A stretch of DNA of 60,331 nt from CAZAYY01 sp964489525 (GTDB lineage Bacteria; Chloroflexota; Anaerolineae; Anaerolineales; JABWBV01): the NCBI GenBank assembly GCA_964489525.1, contig CAZAYY010000024.1, positions 1 to 60,331 on the forward strand. Direction: 5' to 3'. The notes beneath the pieces are model-generated. The model saw only the letters and a program-made list of their open reading frames with translations. It was not told the DNA's origin and made no database searches. A program made the translations under genes and the position numbers. How positions within the stretch are numbered: position 1 is the stretch's first letter; each line of letters starts with the position of its first letter. Of this stretch, positions 9,675-17,669 are shown one piece after another.

Positions 9675-10346
9675 ATGAAAGTGATAAAAATCAAATTGAG
9701 TTTTTCCAATGCCTACCTGGTGCAAGACCAGCGAACAATTCTGGTAGATACAGGTATGCCGGGGGAAGAGGGGAAAATTTTGAATGCCGCAAAAAAAGCC
9801 GGCATTGAGCCTGGTGACATATCGCTGATTTTGCACACCCACGGGCATGTTGACCACGCCGGCAGCAGTGCAGCCCTGAATAAGATCCTGAAGATACCAA
9901 CCGCAATTCACAAAGCAGATGCCGAGATGACCCGTAAAGGGCAAATGAACCCTCTGCACCCGCTCCGGCTGGAGGCCAGGCTGATTTTGCCGGTTGTATC
10001 AAAACCCTTTCCCCCATTTCAACCCGATATTCTGATGGACAAGGAAACCAGCCTGGATGACTTTGGCGTCAATGGCTACGTAATCCACACCCCCGGACAT
10101 ACTGCCGGTTCGCTATCCGTCATTTTGCCCACCGGGGAAGCCATGGTCGGGGATGTGATGATGGGAGGCTACATGGGCGGCAACATCCTGGCTGCCCGGC
10201 CCAATTATCACTATTTTGCAGATGACCTGGACGCGATTCACGCCAGCATACAAAAAATCCTCGCGTTGGAAACAAAAACCCTGTATGTTGGCCACGGCGG
10301 GCCCCTGGACAGCCAGGCTGCCCGGCAGCGCTGGCCCATGGCCTGA
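9675..10346 (+). CDS. Metallo-beta-lactamase-fold hydrolase
   Basis: This is a 223-residue metallo-hydrolase of the beta-lactamase superfamily, glyoxalase II/general MBL type. The metal motif HxHxDH is at His56-Gly-His58-Val-Asp60-His61. Further ligands are likely in HTPGHTAGS, GDVMMGG and the C-terminal GHGGP. No signal peptide is seen, so it is cytoplasmic. The ATG at 9675 has GTGAGGT upstream; an in-frame GTG at 9663 is the ribosome site itself. It is a single gene with its own repressible-looking promoter. Substrate (thioester, lactone or other) is not identifiable. Confidence 0.85.
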   Translation: MKVIKIKLSFSNAYLVQDQRTILVDTGMPGEEGKILNAAKKAGIEPGDISLILHTHGHVDHAGSSAALNKILKIPTAIHKADAEMTRKGQMNPLHPLRLEARLILPVVSKPFPPFQPDILMDKETSLDDFGVNGYVIHTPGHTAGSLSVILPTGEAMVGDVMMGGYMGGNILAARPNYHYFADDLDAIHASIQKILALETKTLYVGHGGPLDSQAARQRWPMA

Positions 10347-10504
10347 TGGTTTTTGGGTAAACAGAACAGCCCCCTAAAAAAACTTTCTCTTTTTCAAAAA
10401 GGTAAAAAAATCACAACAAAACTTTAGCCATCCCTTTACACCCACTTAACACACCTGCGGTAAAGTTGAATAGAACAAAAAAACATTTACCCAGGAAAAG
10501 GATA

Positions 10505-11197
10505 ATGGGACTGGCCGATTTACATATTCACACCCGCTACAGTTATGACGCCACCAGCTCGGTGAGGGCTGTGTTGGAATATGCATCCAGGCGCGCCGGG
10601 CTGGATGTCATTGCAATTACCGACCATGATGAAATTGCTGGCGCTTTAAAAGCCCAGGATATGGCTTCAAAATTCGGGATTGAGGTGATTCCGGGAATTG
10701 AGGTTTCCTCGAAAGATGGGCATGTTTTAGCCCTGTTTGTTGAAAAAGCAATCCCTGCCGGGTTAAGCCTTGCAGACACCGTCCGGCATACCACCGAACA
10801 GGGCGGGCTGTGCATCATCCCCCACCCGATGATGCGCAATAAATATGCGGTGCCTCCGCACATCCTGCGCAGCGCCCTGGCTGACCCAACGGTGGCCAAA
10901 GGCCTGGCTGGGATTGAGGTGTTCAATGCCTGCATGCTGGAGATTAACCCCCGCAAACCAGAGGAATACCTACCCAAGAAACACCCCCTCGCCCAGGTGG
11001 GATGCAGTGATGCCCACTTCGATTGGGCAGTGGGTTGGGGGGCGACCCGTTTCCCTGGCCAATCAGCATCTGCTTTGCGGTTGGCTTTGGAAATGTGCGA
11101 GACCACCCCGGTTTTAAAACACCCCATGAACCTTGGCGAATTTGTCAGCGGCTATATCCCGGGCATGATCATGCGCTACGCCAGCCGCGAAGCCTGA
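10505..11197 (+). CDS. PHP-domain phosphoesterase
   Basis: This 230-residue protein belongs to the polymerase and histidinol phosphatase (PHP) superfamily of metal-dependent phosphoesterases. The N-terminal DLHIHTRYSYD provides metal ligands His7 and His9, ITDHDE gives Asp40/His41, and later histidines appear in IIPHPMM and CSDAHFD. The layout resembles stand-alone PHP proteins of the TrpH/YciV type. The ATG at 10505 follows a GGAAAAGG ribosome site. It lies between the two copies of the structured repeat together with the MBL gene. The 158-base gap before it is AT-rich with no clear terminator. Confidence 0.85.
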   Translation: MGLADLHIHTRYSYDATSSVRAVLEYASRRAGLDVIAITDHDEIAGALKAQDMASKFGIEVIPGIEVSSKDGHVLALFVEKAIPAGLSLADTVRHTTEQGGLCIIPHPMMRNKYAVPPHILRSALADPTVAKGLAGIEVFNACMLEINPRKPEEYLPKKHPLAQVGCSDAHFDWAVGWGATRFPGQSASALRLALEMCETTPVLKHPMNLGEFVSGYIPGMIMRYASREA

Positions 11198-11340
11198 AGC
11201 GTTTCAGCGAACAACCGCCTCCCCCGCAAGCCTTTCAACTGGCAGGTATTTCTGAAGACAAAGGGAGTGCTCAAAACCTGTTTGGCTTCCCCCCCCCCAA
11301 CCTTCCCCACACTCAACTTCTCGCAAAGCAGTGGATTTTC

Positions 11341-11495
11341 AGGCCTATCTTAAAGTCGGGCTTTGGGGCTGGCGCAGGCAGCCTGCGCCAGCCCCAAAAT
11401 CGTTTTAAAGTCCCCTGCCCCAGGCCTGGGGCGGGGGATTTAGGCAGTGGGGAACTGGACTTTCACAGGAGTTTCTGATTTTAAGAAACTCCTGT
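11341..11495. repeat. Structured intergenic repeat, copy 2
   Basis: Second copy of the element at 9444-9597, in the same orientation. Hairpin 1 is at about 11363-11397. The outer stem AAAGTCC/GGACTTT brackets CCCCAGGCCTGGGG. The terminal hairpin CAGGAGTTTCT/AGAAACTCCTG (11465-11494) is perfect here. It occupies the gap 11198-11595 together with the TetR-operon promoter. The stretch 11198-11340 has no recognisable feature. Confidence 0.85.
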
Positions 11496-11513
11496 GAGGA
11501 ATATTTGTTCCCC

Positions 11514-11574
11514 TTGACAGGGCAAACCAACCCATGTAAAATGTGACCGTACAGTCACATGACCAGACGGTCAT
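11514..11574 (+). promoter_or_regulatory. Promoter and two tandem operators of the TetR/ABC operon
   Basis: TTGACA (11514-11519), 17 bases, TAAAAT (11537-11542) is a nearly perfect promoter. Directly behind it lie two adjacent 16-base imperfect palindromes, GTGACCGTACAGTCAC (11543-11558) and ATGACCAGACGGTCAT (11559-11574), with centres 16 bp apart. Both share TGAC-6-GTCA arms and cover the expected transcription start. They are the likely binding sites of the TetR protein encoded second in the operon, implying autorepression. Confidence 0.8.
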
Positions 11575-11595
11575 ATTAATTATCAGGAGATGATC

Positions 11596-11802
11596 ATGGA
11601 CGGTTTGACATTGTTTGCTGCTTTCTTAATCCTTTACGGGCTGGCTTGTTTGTATGTTGGCTTTGCCAGGCCGCAGGCCATCTGGAAAACCGGAAAACTC
11701 CAGGGGTTTGTGCAGCTGTTGGGCGAAAAAGGCACCGTAATCATGCTGACCATTTTGGGGGTTGGCACGCTTGCGGGTGGTTTGGCCATTTTGCTAAGCT
11801 GA
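11596..11802 (+). CDS. Small two-helix membrane protein
   Basis: I do not recognise this 68-residue protein. It has two hydrophobic segments (about 1-22 and 45-67) joined by a short basic loop (FARPQAIWKTGKLQGF), so it should be a small inner-membrane hairpin protein. The second of two in-frame ATGs (11596) is chosen because AGGAG abuts the first ATG (11590) with no spacing but is six bases from the second. It is the first gene of the TetR/ABC operon, 4 bases ahead of the regulator, so a role linked to the exporter is possible. Confidence 0.6.
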   Translation: MDGLTLFAAFLILYGLACLYVGFARPQAIWKTGKLQGFVQLLGEKGTVIMLTILGVGTLAGGLAILLS

Positions 11803-11806
11803 ACCC

Positions 11807-12469
11807 ATGCCCTCTGAGACCTTTTTCAACCTGCCGGAAGAAAAGCGAAACCGGCTTTTGGACATTTTACTGGAAGAGTTTTCAGAAAATGACTACAAAA
11901 ACGTTTCGATTGGGCGAATTGTGAACCGGGCCAACATTGCCAAAGGCAGTTTTTACCAATATTTTTCCGACAAAGAAGACTGCTACCTGTACTTGATTCA
12001 ACTTGGCATTGAGCAGAAAACTGCCCTATTCCGGCAAACCCAGCCCCCGAAAGAAGTAAAAACCATGTTCGACCAGCTTCGCTGGCTGCTCAAAATCGGT
12101 TTGCAATTCGAACTCACCCACCCCCAACTGGCCAAAATTGGCTTCAAAGCCATTTTTGACGATGTTCCCCTGCCAGACGAAACCCTGAAGATTATTCGCC
12201 AGGGCGGCTATGCCTATTTTCTCCAACTGGTACAGGCCAGCCAGGCAGCTGGTGAGTTAAAACCAGGGATAGACCTGGAAACCGCCGCTTTTTTGCTGAA
12301 TGCAGCCTTCACAAACCTGGGGCAGCACCTGATGGAACGTTTTAAAATCACCCCTGAACAACTGGCCGCCCAGGGTGGCGCTTCGTTCAGGCAATCCGAA
12401 GTACGCAGCGCCATTGAACAGGTCATTGCCGTGCTTGAATCCGGGCTAAAAAAGCCTCAGGAAATCTAA
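11807..12469 (+). CDS. TetR/AcrR family transcriptional regulator
   Basis: This 220-residue one-component repressor has an N-terminal helix-turn-helix. The pattern is clear: FSENDYKNVSIGRIVNRANIAKGSFYQYFSDKE matches the TetR DNA-binding signature at about residues 25-60, followed by a helical ligand and dimer domain. It sits between the small membrane protein and the ABC exporter genes, 3 bases ahead of the ATPase gene. It most likely represses the operon through the two TGAC-6-GTCA palindromes at 11543-11574 and is released by an exporter substrate. The ligand cannot be predicted. Confidence 0.92.
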   Translation: MPSETFFNLPEEKRNRLLDILLEEFSENDYKNVSIGRIVNRANIAKGSFYQYFSDKEDCYLYLIQLGIEQKTALFRQTQPPKEVKTMFDQLRWLLKIGLQFELTHPQLAKIGFKAIFDDVPLPDETLKIIRQGGYAYFLQLVQASQAAGELKPGIDLETAAFLLNAAFTNLGQHLMERFKITPEQLAAQGGASFRQSEVRSAIEQVIAVLESGLKKPQEI

Positions 12470-12472
12470 AAT

Positions 12473-13327
12473 ATGATTCGCGTAAACAACCTGACATTTT
12501 CCTACACCGGCACCACCACAACCGCTGTCAAAGGGTTGAGTTTTAACATCCAACCCGGAGAGATTTTTGGCTTTTTAGGCCCCAGCGGGGCTGGAAAATC
12601 TACAACGCAAAAGATCTTAATCCGCCTGCTGCGCGATTTTGAAGGGGAAGTGGAAGTCTTGGGAAAAGACCTGCGCGCCTGGAACAGTGACTACTTTGAG
12701 CATGTCGGGGTGAGTTTTGAACTACCCAACCACTATGGCAAACTGACTGCCATTGAAAACTTGCGGTATTTTGGCCGGCTTTATCAAAACGAGACCATCT
12801 CGCCCGAGGCCCTGCTGGAAATGGTTGGCCTGGCCGAAGATGGCCATCTGCTGGCTTCCCAGTTTTCGAAAGGCATGAAGATCCGGCTTAACCTTGCGCG
12901 GGCACTGCTGCACAACCCCAAACTGCTGTTCCTGGACGAACCCACCGCCGGTCTCGACCCGGTGAACGCCCGCAAAATCAAAGACCTGATCAAAGCCCAA
13001 AAAGATGCCGGGCGCACCATCTTCCTGACCACTCACGACATGCACATTGCCGATGAACTTTGTGACAGGGTTGCTTTTATTGTGGACGGAAAAATTAGCC
13101 TGGTAGATTCCCCCAGGGCGCTCAAGTTGGAACATGGACGCAGGGCAGTGCGGGTTGAATACTTACAGAACAGCCAGGCTGCCAGCGCAGAATTTCCCCT
13201 GGCCGGGCTGGCCCAAAACCCCGCCTTCCTGGAGATTTTATCCCGGCATGAAATCCAAACCATGCATACCCAGGAAGCCAGCCTGGAAGCCATTTTCATC
13301 CAGGTAACTGGACGGCGGTTAGAATGA
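12473..13327 (+). CDS. ABC-2 type exporter, ATP-binding protein
   Basis: This is the ATPase subunit of an ABC-2 type export system. The 284 residues contain Walker A GPSGAGKST, the Q-loop, the signature FSKGMKIRLNLARAL, Walker B LLFLDEPTAGLDP and the switch histidine in LTTHDMH. The C-terminal ~70 residues are the usual extension of drug or antibiotic exporters. It overlaps the following permease gene by 4 bases (ATGA), so subunit synthesis is coupled. Genes of this arrangement (TetR, one ATPase, two unlike permeases) include the fluoroquinolone-export type of mycobacteria. That substrate is only an analogy. Confidence 0.92.
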   Translation: MIRVNNLTFSYTGTTTTAVKGLSFNIQPGEIFGFLGPSGAGKSTTQKILIRLLRDFEGEVEVLGKDLRAWNSDYFEHVGVSFELPNHYGKLTAIENLRYFGRLYQNETISPEALLEMVGLAEDGHLLASQFSKGMKIRLNLARALLHNPKLLFLDEPTAGLDPVNARKIKDLIKAQKDAGRTIFLTTHDMHIADELCDRVAFIVDGKISLVDSPRALKLEHGRRAVRVEYLQNSQAASAEFPLAGLAQNPAFLEILSRHEIQTMHTQEASLEAIFIQVTGRRLE

Positions 13328-14034
13328 AAAGGTTTTTAGCCACACTGGAGTGGGATATCCGGCGGCAGTACCGCAACGGGTTTTATTTCGTTTCCGCTTT
13401 TGTGGCGGTGTTGTTTACCCTCATGCTGCGGCAGTTGGGCGAAGTTGATTGGTCCATCTGGTGGCCAGCCATTTTGCTCGAAAACCTGGTCATCAATGCT
13501 TTTTATTTTATGGCCGGGCTGGTGCTGCTGGAAAAGGGGGAAGGGACCCTGGAGGCCCAGGTGGTCTCCCCCCTGCGTTCCGGGGAATACCTGGCTGCAA
13601 AAGTTGCCAGCCTGTTTATTCTGTCTGCAGCAGAATCGGTGTTGATGATTGCCGCCGTGAGCGGGCCCGGGTTCAACTGGATTTGGATGCTGTTGGGAAT
13701 TGGCTTCATGGTGGCCATCTATGCAACCTATGGTTTTTTTGTGGTTGCCCGCTATGATTCAATTGGGGAGTTTATCTTGCCATCTGCCGTTTGGACGATG
13801 GGGTTTTCCCTGCCACTGTTAGGGTATTTTGACCTTTGGTCTCACTGGAGCCTGTATCTACACCCCATGCAGGCACCGCTGCTTTTGCTGCAAGCCGCAT
13901 TTGAGCCGCTTGCACCCTGGCAGCTTGTGTATGGTGTGCTCTATGCTGGCTTGTGGGCAGGGGTGGGCTACCTGGTCAGCCGCCGGGCTTTTTACCGTTT
14001 TGTAATCACCAAAGAAGGAGTTCGCAAATCATGA
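13324..14034 (+). CDS. ABC-2 type exporter permease, subunit 1
   Basis: This is a 236-residue integral membrane protein with six predicted helices, starting MKRFLATLEWDIRRQYRNGFYF. A cytoplasmic N-terminal amphipathic helix before the first membrane span is typical of ABC-2 permeases. It overlaps the ATPase gene by 4 bases upstream and the second permease by 4 bases downstream. It presumably pairs with the second permease as a heterodimer. No substrate signal is visible. Confidence 0.85.
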   Translation: MKRFLATLEWDIRRQYRNGFYFVSAFVAVLFTLMLRQLGEVDWSIWWPAILLENLVINAFYFMAGLVLLEKGEGTLEAQVVSPLRSGEYLAAKVASLFILSAAESVLMIAAVSGPGFNWIWMLLGIGFMVAIYATYGFFVVARYDSIGEFILPSAVWTMGFSLPLLGYFDLWSHWSLYLHPMQAPLLLLQAAFEPLAPWQLVYGVLYAGLWAGVGYLVSRRAFYRFVITKEGVRKS

Positions 14035-14771
14035 ATGCCATCCAGGCCATTCGCTCCCTGGGTCCCATTGACCTGCGTTCCATCCGCCGCGACAGTACGC
14101 TTTCGTGGATGATTTTGATTCCCCTGCTGAGCGCCCTGGTTCTGCGTTGGGGCATTCCACCGCTCAGTGCCCGGCTTATTGAACGCTATGCGTTTGACCT
14201 GGCCCCATACTATCCGATGCTGCTGGCTTATTTTTTTGTCATTATGACCCCAATCACCTACGCAGTGCTGATTGGGTTTCTCTTGCTGGATGAGAAAGAC
14301 GACCGGACCCTGACAGCCTTGCAGGTCACCCCGCTTTCATTAAAGGCTTACCTCGCCTACCGGATTACCGTTCCAATGCTGCTGACCATTGTAATGATGT
14401 TGATCATCTTCCCCCTTTCGGGGCTGGCAGCAATCTCCTGGCAAGGAATTGCCCTGGCCGCCTTGGCCGCTGCACCGCTCTCCCCTATGTTCGCTTTGTA
14501 TCTCGCCTCGCTGGCCCAAAACAAGGTGCAGGGGTTTGCCCTGATGAAGCTATCGGGGGCTGTGCTGTTCATCCCGGTGTTTGCTTACCCGGTGCAGTCA
14601 AGTTGGGAACTGCTCTTTGGCATTATTCCAACCTACTGGCCCATGAAGGCCTACTGGCTGCTGGAAAGCGGGCAGCCCGGCGCGTGGGTGTATGCCCTGG
14701 TCGGTGCGGTCTATCTTTCTGCGCTGGCAATTTTGTTTATCCGGCGGTTTGAGCGAGGTATGCTGCAGTAA
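14031..14771 (+). CDS. ABC-2 type exporter permease, subunit 2
   Basis: This 246-residue polytopic protein starts MNAIQAIRSLGPIDLRSIRRDSTLSWM, a form I associate with fluoroquinolone-type export permeases. Six hydrophobic segments are visible and a conserved DEKDDRTLTALQVTPLS coupling-helix stretch lies near residue 90. The ATG at 14031 overlaps the previous stop (ATGA). It is the last gene of the TetR/ABC operon, ending 7 bases from a convergent gene, so no separate terminator is seen. Confidence 0.85.
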   Translation: MNAIQAIRSLGPIDLRSIRRDSTLSWMILIPLLSALVLRWGIPPLSARLIERYAFDLAPYYPMLLAYFFVIMTPITYAVLIGFLLLDEKDDRTLTALQVTPLSLKAYLAYRITVPMLLTIVMMLIIFPLSGLAAISWQGIALAALAAAPLSPMFALYLASLAQNKVQGFALMKLSGAVLFIPVFAYPVQSSWELLFGIIPTYWPMKAYWLLESGQPGAWVYALVGAVYLSALAILFIRRFERGMLQ

Positions 14772-14778
14772 AACCGCC

Positions 14779-16875
14779 TTAACGCTCGCAGTGAATGCGC
14801 AAATCGAGCCAGCCCGGCAGGTTCGGGTCCCGAGCAATCTTATCAGTGGGGCCCCAGGTCAGGCCATGACATCCATCGCGAGCCGCTTGCCAATCCGACC
14901 AACGAGGGCTAAGGCTGGTGTTATTCTCCTCAATCAACTCGCCAACCAGATCCACCCCGCCAACCAGGTAATTGACATGCGCCCCAGTAACGGTATTGCC
15001 CGTAAGGCGGTAAACTTCCCCAGCGGCAATAGACGCCCAGGCCTGGCAGGGACCCGAAGATGGGCACAGCGCGCCTTCCGGCATGGCCGGGTCCAGGCTG
15101 CAAGACGGATTTCCAATCACAGGGGTGCGCACATCGGACATACACCCACCGCCCCACATGTGCGGGCCAAGGTTGATACCCACATGCAGCCCGCCGCAGG
15201 TTTCATCGCTGCGGCTGGTGATGGTGTTGTTCACGACCTGTCCGAAGGAAACATCGCCCAGGCTCCAGGGGTGAATGGCAATCCCGGCAAAAGCGCCGGA
15301 ATTTCCGGAAAGGGACCGGATGGTATTGTCCCGGATTATCGTTTCCCGCCCGCCGAAGAACACAATGCCCACATCCGAGGGGTTGATCACCGTGTTTTGG
15401 ATAATGAGATGGTTCGGCCCAACAAAAGTGATGCCATCCGACCAATCCCCCAGGCCTTCGTTCTCATCGGTATCGCTGCAGCCGCTGGCGTGGACATGGT
15501 CCCCGGCCTGTTCAATGGTGGTGTTCATAATCGTTACGCTCGCCCCACCCATGCCAAAAGCCGTGCCGCATTCGGTGTTTGAAATATACAAATCATCCAC
15601 GAAATGACCGGTGCTCCAGCGATCCGGGTTGATGGCAAAGTTTTGCGAAGGGTCATCCCAATCCAACGCACCGGGCAGATCGAGGGTCCCAGGGTTGCAC
15701 CAGGGATCCCAGGCCTGGCTGCACTCTGGCAAATACGAACCCCAATTGTCGCCTGTACCGTTGGCAATGCCATCGGGTCCAAAACACACCCGCTCCTGCC
15801 GGTTTCCATCCAGGCTGAGATGAGTCAGGGTCAGGTAATCAATTCCCCCAGGGTCAGGGATCCTCGAGCGCGCAAACAGGCGCAGCACAAAGCCCTTAAG
15901 AACCCCGGTGGCTTTGAGCAATGCATGGTTATCCGGGTCTGTGGAGGTGAGGGTCATGTATTTGCGCGGGGCAACCAGGTTGATAAAGATGGTTTTGTCC
16001 ACCAGGTAGCCCTGGTAGCCAGGGCTTTCTTTTCCAGAAGTAAATGTAACGATATCCCCCGGTCTGGCCTTGTTGATGCAGTTTTGGATAGCGGTGCTGT
16101 CTGGCTGATCATCCCAGGGGTTGGCCCCACAGGTGTCCACATTGATGGTTTCTGGCCTGGGCAGCAGTGTGAGCGAGACCTTTCGAATCGTCTCAGAGCC
16201 ATCAAATAAATCGGCAATCCGAAAATCACCGCCGTTGATCCGGTTGGTGAAATAGACATCTTTGAGCACAAAAGACGCAGTCTTAAATGCACCTGAACCC
16301 GTTTTATACACAAGGTGGGTGGGTTTAAAGCGGCCATCCTGGTATGGGCCGCCAACCAGGGCATCATATTCCAACACAAAAGCATCCATACCCTCATCCA
16401 GGTACTCTATCTCAATTAAAATGCTGGGCGTGGGCCAGCCATCATAAAAGACGGTATCGTCCACATCAAATTGAATGTACCCATCCGGGGTCTGGTTGCC
16501 ATCTGGCGCATCCAGGATGGCCCCGCTGCCAGAGCGGCGGGCGTCTTGAGCAATGGCTGTGTCCACATCCCCGCCAAACGCAAGGCGAATGCGGTTTCCC
16601 TCGGTTTGCTGCCCCGGTGAAATGGTAAGAATCGCCATGGCGGGCAGTGGCGTGAGCAAAGGAGCGGGGCGGGCGGTGGGCTCCAGCGGAATCAAGGTGG
16701 GAGGCAGGGTTGGCAGGGCAACCGCCTGGGTTTCCGCCGGAAGTGGGGAAGGGGGCGGTTGGGTGACAGTTTGGGCCGGGGATTGGGGGGTGGCTTCGGC
16801 CAGCGGAAAATTGCAGCCAGCCAGGGCTGCCAGCAAAACGACTACCAATAAAATCACACAGGTGCGTTTTTTCAT
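14779..16875 (-). CDS. Secreted lipoprotein with right-handed beta-helix repeats
   Basis: This is a 698-residue lipoprotein: an MKKRT start, a hydrophobic segment and the lipobox LAALAGC, then a Pro/Thr-rich linker (about 25-70). Residues about 70-240 look like a beta-sandwich. From about 290 onward the sequence has parallel beta-helix character: runs such as IMNTTIEQAGDHVHAS, LIIQNTVINPSDVGIVFFGG and TIIRDNTIRSLSG repeat at about 22-residue spacing, as in polysaccharide lyases and CASH-domain proteins. No catalytic signature is identifiable. The ATG at 16875 has GGAGGG upstream. It is a stand-alone gene convergent with the exporter operon, probably surface-exposed and acting on or binding carbohydrate. 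Confidence 0.75.
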   Translation of the reverse strand: MKKRTCVILLVVVLLAALAGCNFPLAEATPQSPAQTVTQPPPSPLPAETQAVALPTLPPTLIPLEPTARPAPLLTPLPAMAILTISPGQQTEGNRIRLAFGGDVDTAIAQDARRSGSGAILDAPDGNQTPDGYIQFDVDDTVFYDGWPTPSILIEIEYLDEGMDAFVLEYDALVGGPYQDGRFKPTHLVYKTGSGAFKTASFVLKDVYFTNRINGGDFRIADLFDGSETIRKVSLTLLPRPETINVDTCGANPWDDQPDSTAIQNCINKARPGDIVTFTSGKESPGYQGYLVDKTIFINLVAPRKYMTLTSTDPDNHALLKATGVLKGFVLRLFARSRIPDPGGIDYLTLTHLSLDGNRQERVCFGPDGIANGTGDNWGSYLPECSQAWDPWCNPGTLDLPGALDWDDPSQNFAINPDRWSTGHFVDDLYISNTECGTAFGMGGASVTIMNTTIEQAGDHVHASGCSDTDENEGLGDWSDGITFVGPNHLIIQNTVINPSDVGIVFFGGRETIIRDNTIRSLSGNSGAFAGIAIHPWSLGDVSFGQVVNNTITSRSDETCGGLHVGINLGPHMWGGGCMSDVRTPVIGNPSCSLDPAMPEGALCPSSGPCQAWASIAAGEVYRLTGNTVTGAHVNYLVGGVDLVGELIEENNTSLSPRWSDWQAARDGCHGLTWGPTDKIARDPNLPGWLDLRIHCER

Positions 16876-16926
16876 GTGGTCCCTCCGGCCCAAAGACAAA
16901 ATTGTTGGGAAATATCAGGAGACTGA

Positions 16927-17391
16927 CTATACCAAACTGGGGTGAAGAATGACCAGCGCTTTCTGGCGGCAGAAGGCTTCCAGGTCGGCCCGGCCAAAAC
17001 GCAGCGGCAGGCCATCGAACAGGTGCATAATCAGGCGAATCATCATGGGGTGGCGGCTTAACCGCAGTTCAACGAAATCTGCGATACGGGCGGGGTCCTC
17101 CACCGGTTCAGCCAGGGCGTCAAAACGCTGGCTGCCAATTTCGACCTGCACATGCGGGTCGACCAGGATATTTTTATACCAATCCGCTTGGGCGCCGCGG
17201 GCCGAGGCAACGTAAAAATCCCGGCCTACCTGCTCAAATTGGAGGGGGGTGAGGCGCGGCAAGCCCGATTTTCTGCCCCTGGTGGTCAGCAGCAGCACCA
17301 CCTTTCTGGGGCCAAACCCCAAACGGTAATTGGCCGCCATGCGGGCGTTGAGTGCTTTCATCCGGTGATAAATGGTTTTGGGTGCAGGCAT
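16927..17391 (-). CDS. Deazaflavin (F420)-dependent nitroreductase-like protein
   Basis: This 154-residue protein matches the Ddn/DUF385 split-barrel family, which binds coenzyme F420 or flavin and reduces nitro compounds or quinones. Key visible motifs are LLTTRGRKSGLPRLTPL, the strand GRDFYVASARG and DWYKNILVDPHVQVEIG. The length is normal for the family. The ATG at 17391 is preceded by AAGGAGG; the frame opens upstream to 17451 without a ribosome site. It is divergent from the histidine kinase gene, and the 278-base gap between them carries that gene's promoter. Whether the host makes F420 cannot be judged here. Confidence 0.8.
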   Translation of the reverse strand: MPAPKTIYHRMKALNARMAANYRLGFGPRKVVLLLTTRGRKSGLPRLTPLQFEQVGRDFYVASARGAQADWYKNILVDPHVQVEIGSQRFDALAEPVEDPARIADFVELRLSRHPMMIRLIMHLFDGLPLRFGRADLEAFCRQKALVILHPSLV

Positions 17392-17652
17392 GGGACAACC
17401 TCCTTGCCAGCTCAAGAAAGAAATGGCTGGCGACAAACAACCTGCTGACATTATTATAAATCACCCTCCATCCCAACGCAATCTCACCCAAAGGAATTCC
17501 TATAAGCCAGAAACTGCTGAGAAATTCAGCGCCCCACCCGTTGAATCGTTTTTGAGTGCATGCAGGTTAGGGTTGAGTATGTCCATTAAAACAACCATAA
17601 TTATACAATTACACATCGTTAACATCCCCTTCCCTGTCCATTACCACCCAAA

Positions 17653-17669
17653 TGTTATGATTTTATTCT
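17653..17669 (+). promoter_or_regulatory. Extended -10 promoter of the histidine kinase, probably giving a leaderless mRNA
   Basis: TGTTATGAT (17653-17661) is an extended -10 element (TG-N-TATGAT) whose expected start point, 7-9 bases downstream, falls on the GTG start codon at 17670. There is no convincing -35 hexamer and no ribosome-binding site between them. Confidence 0.5.
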
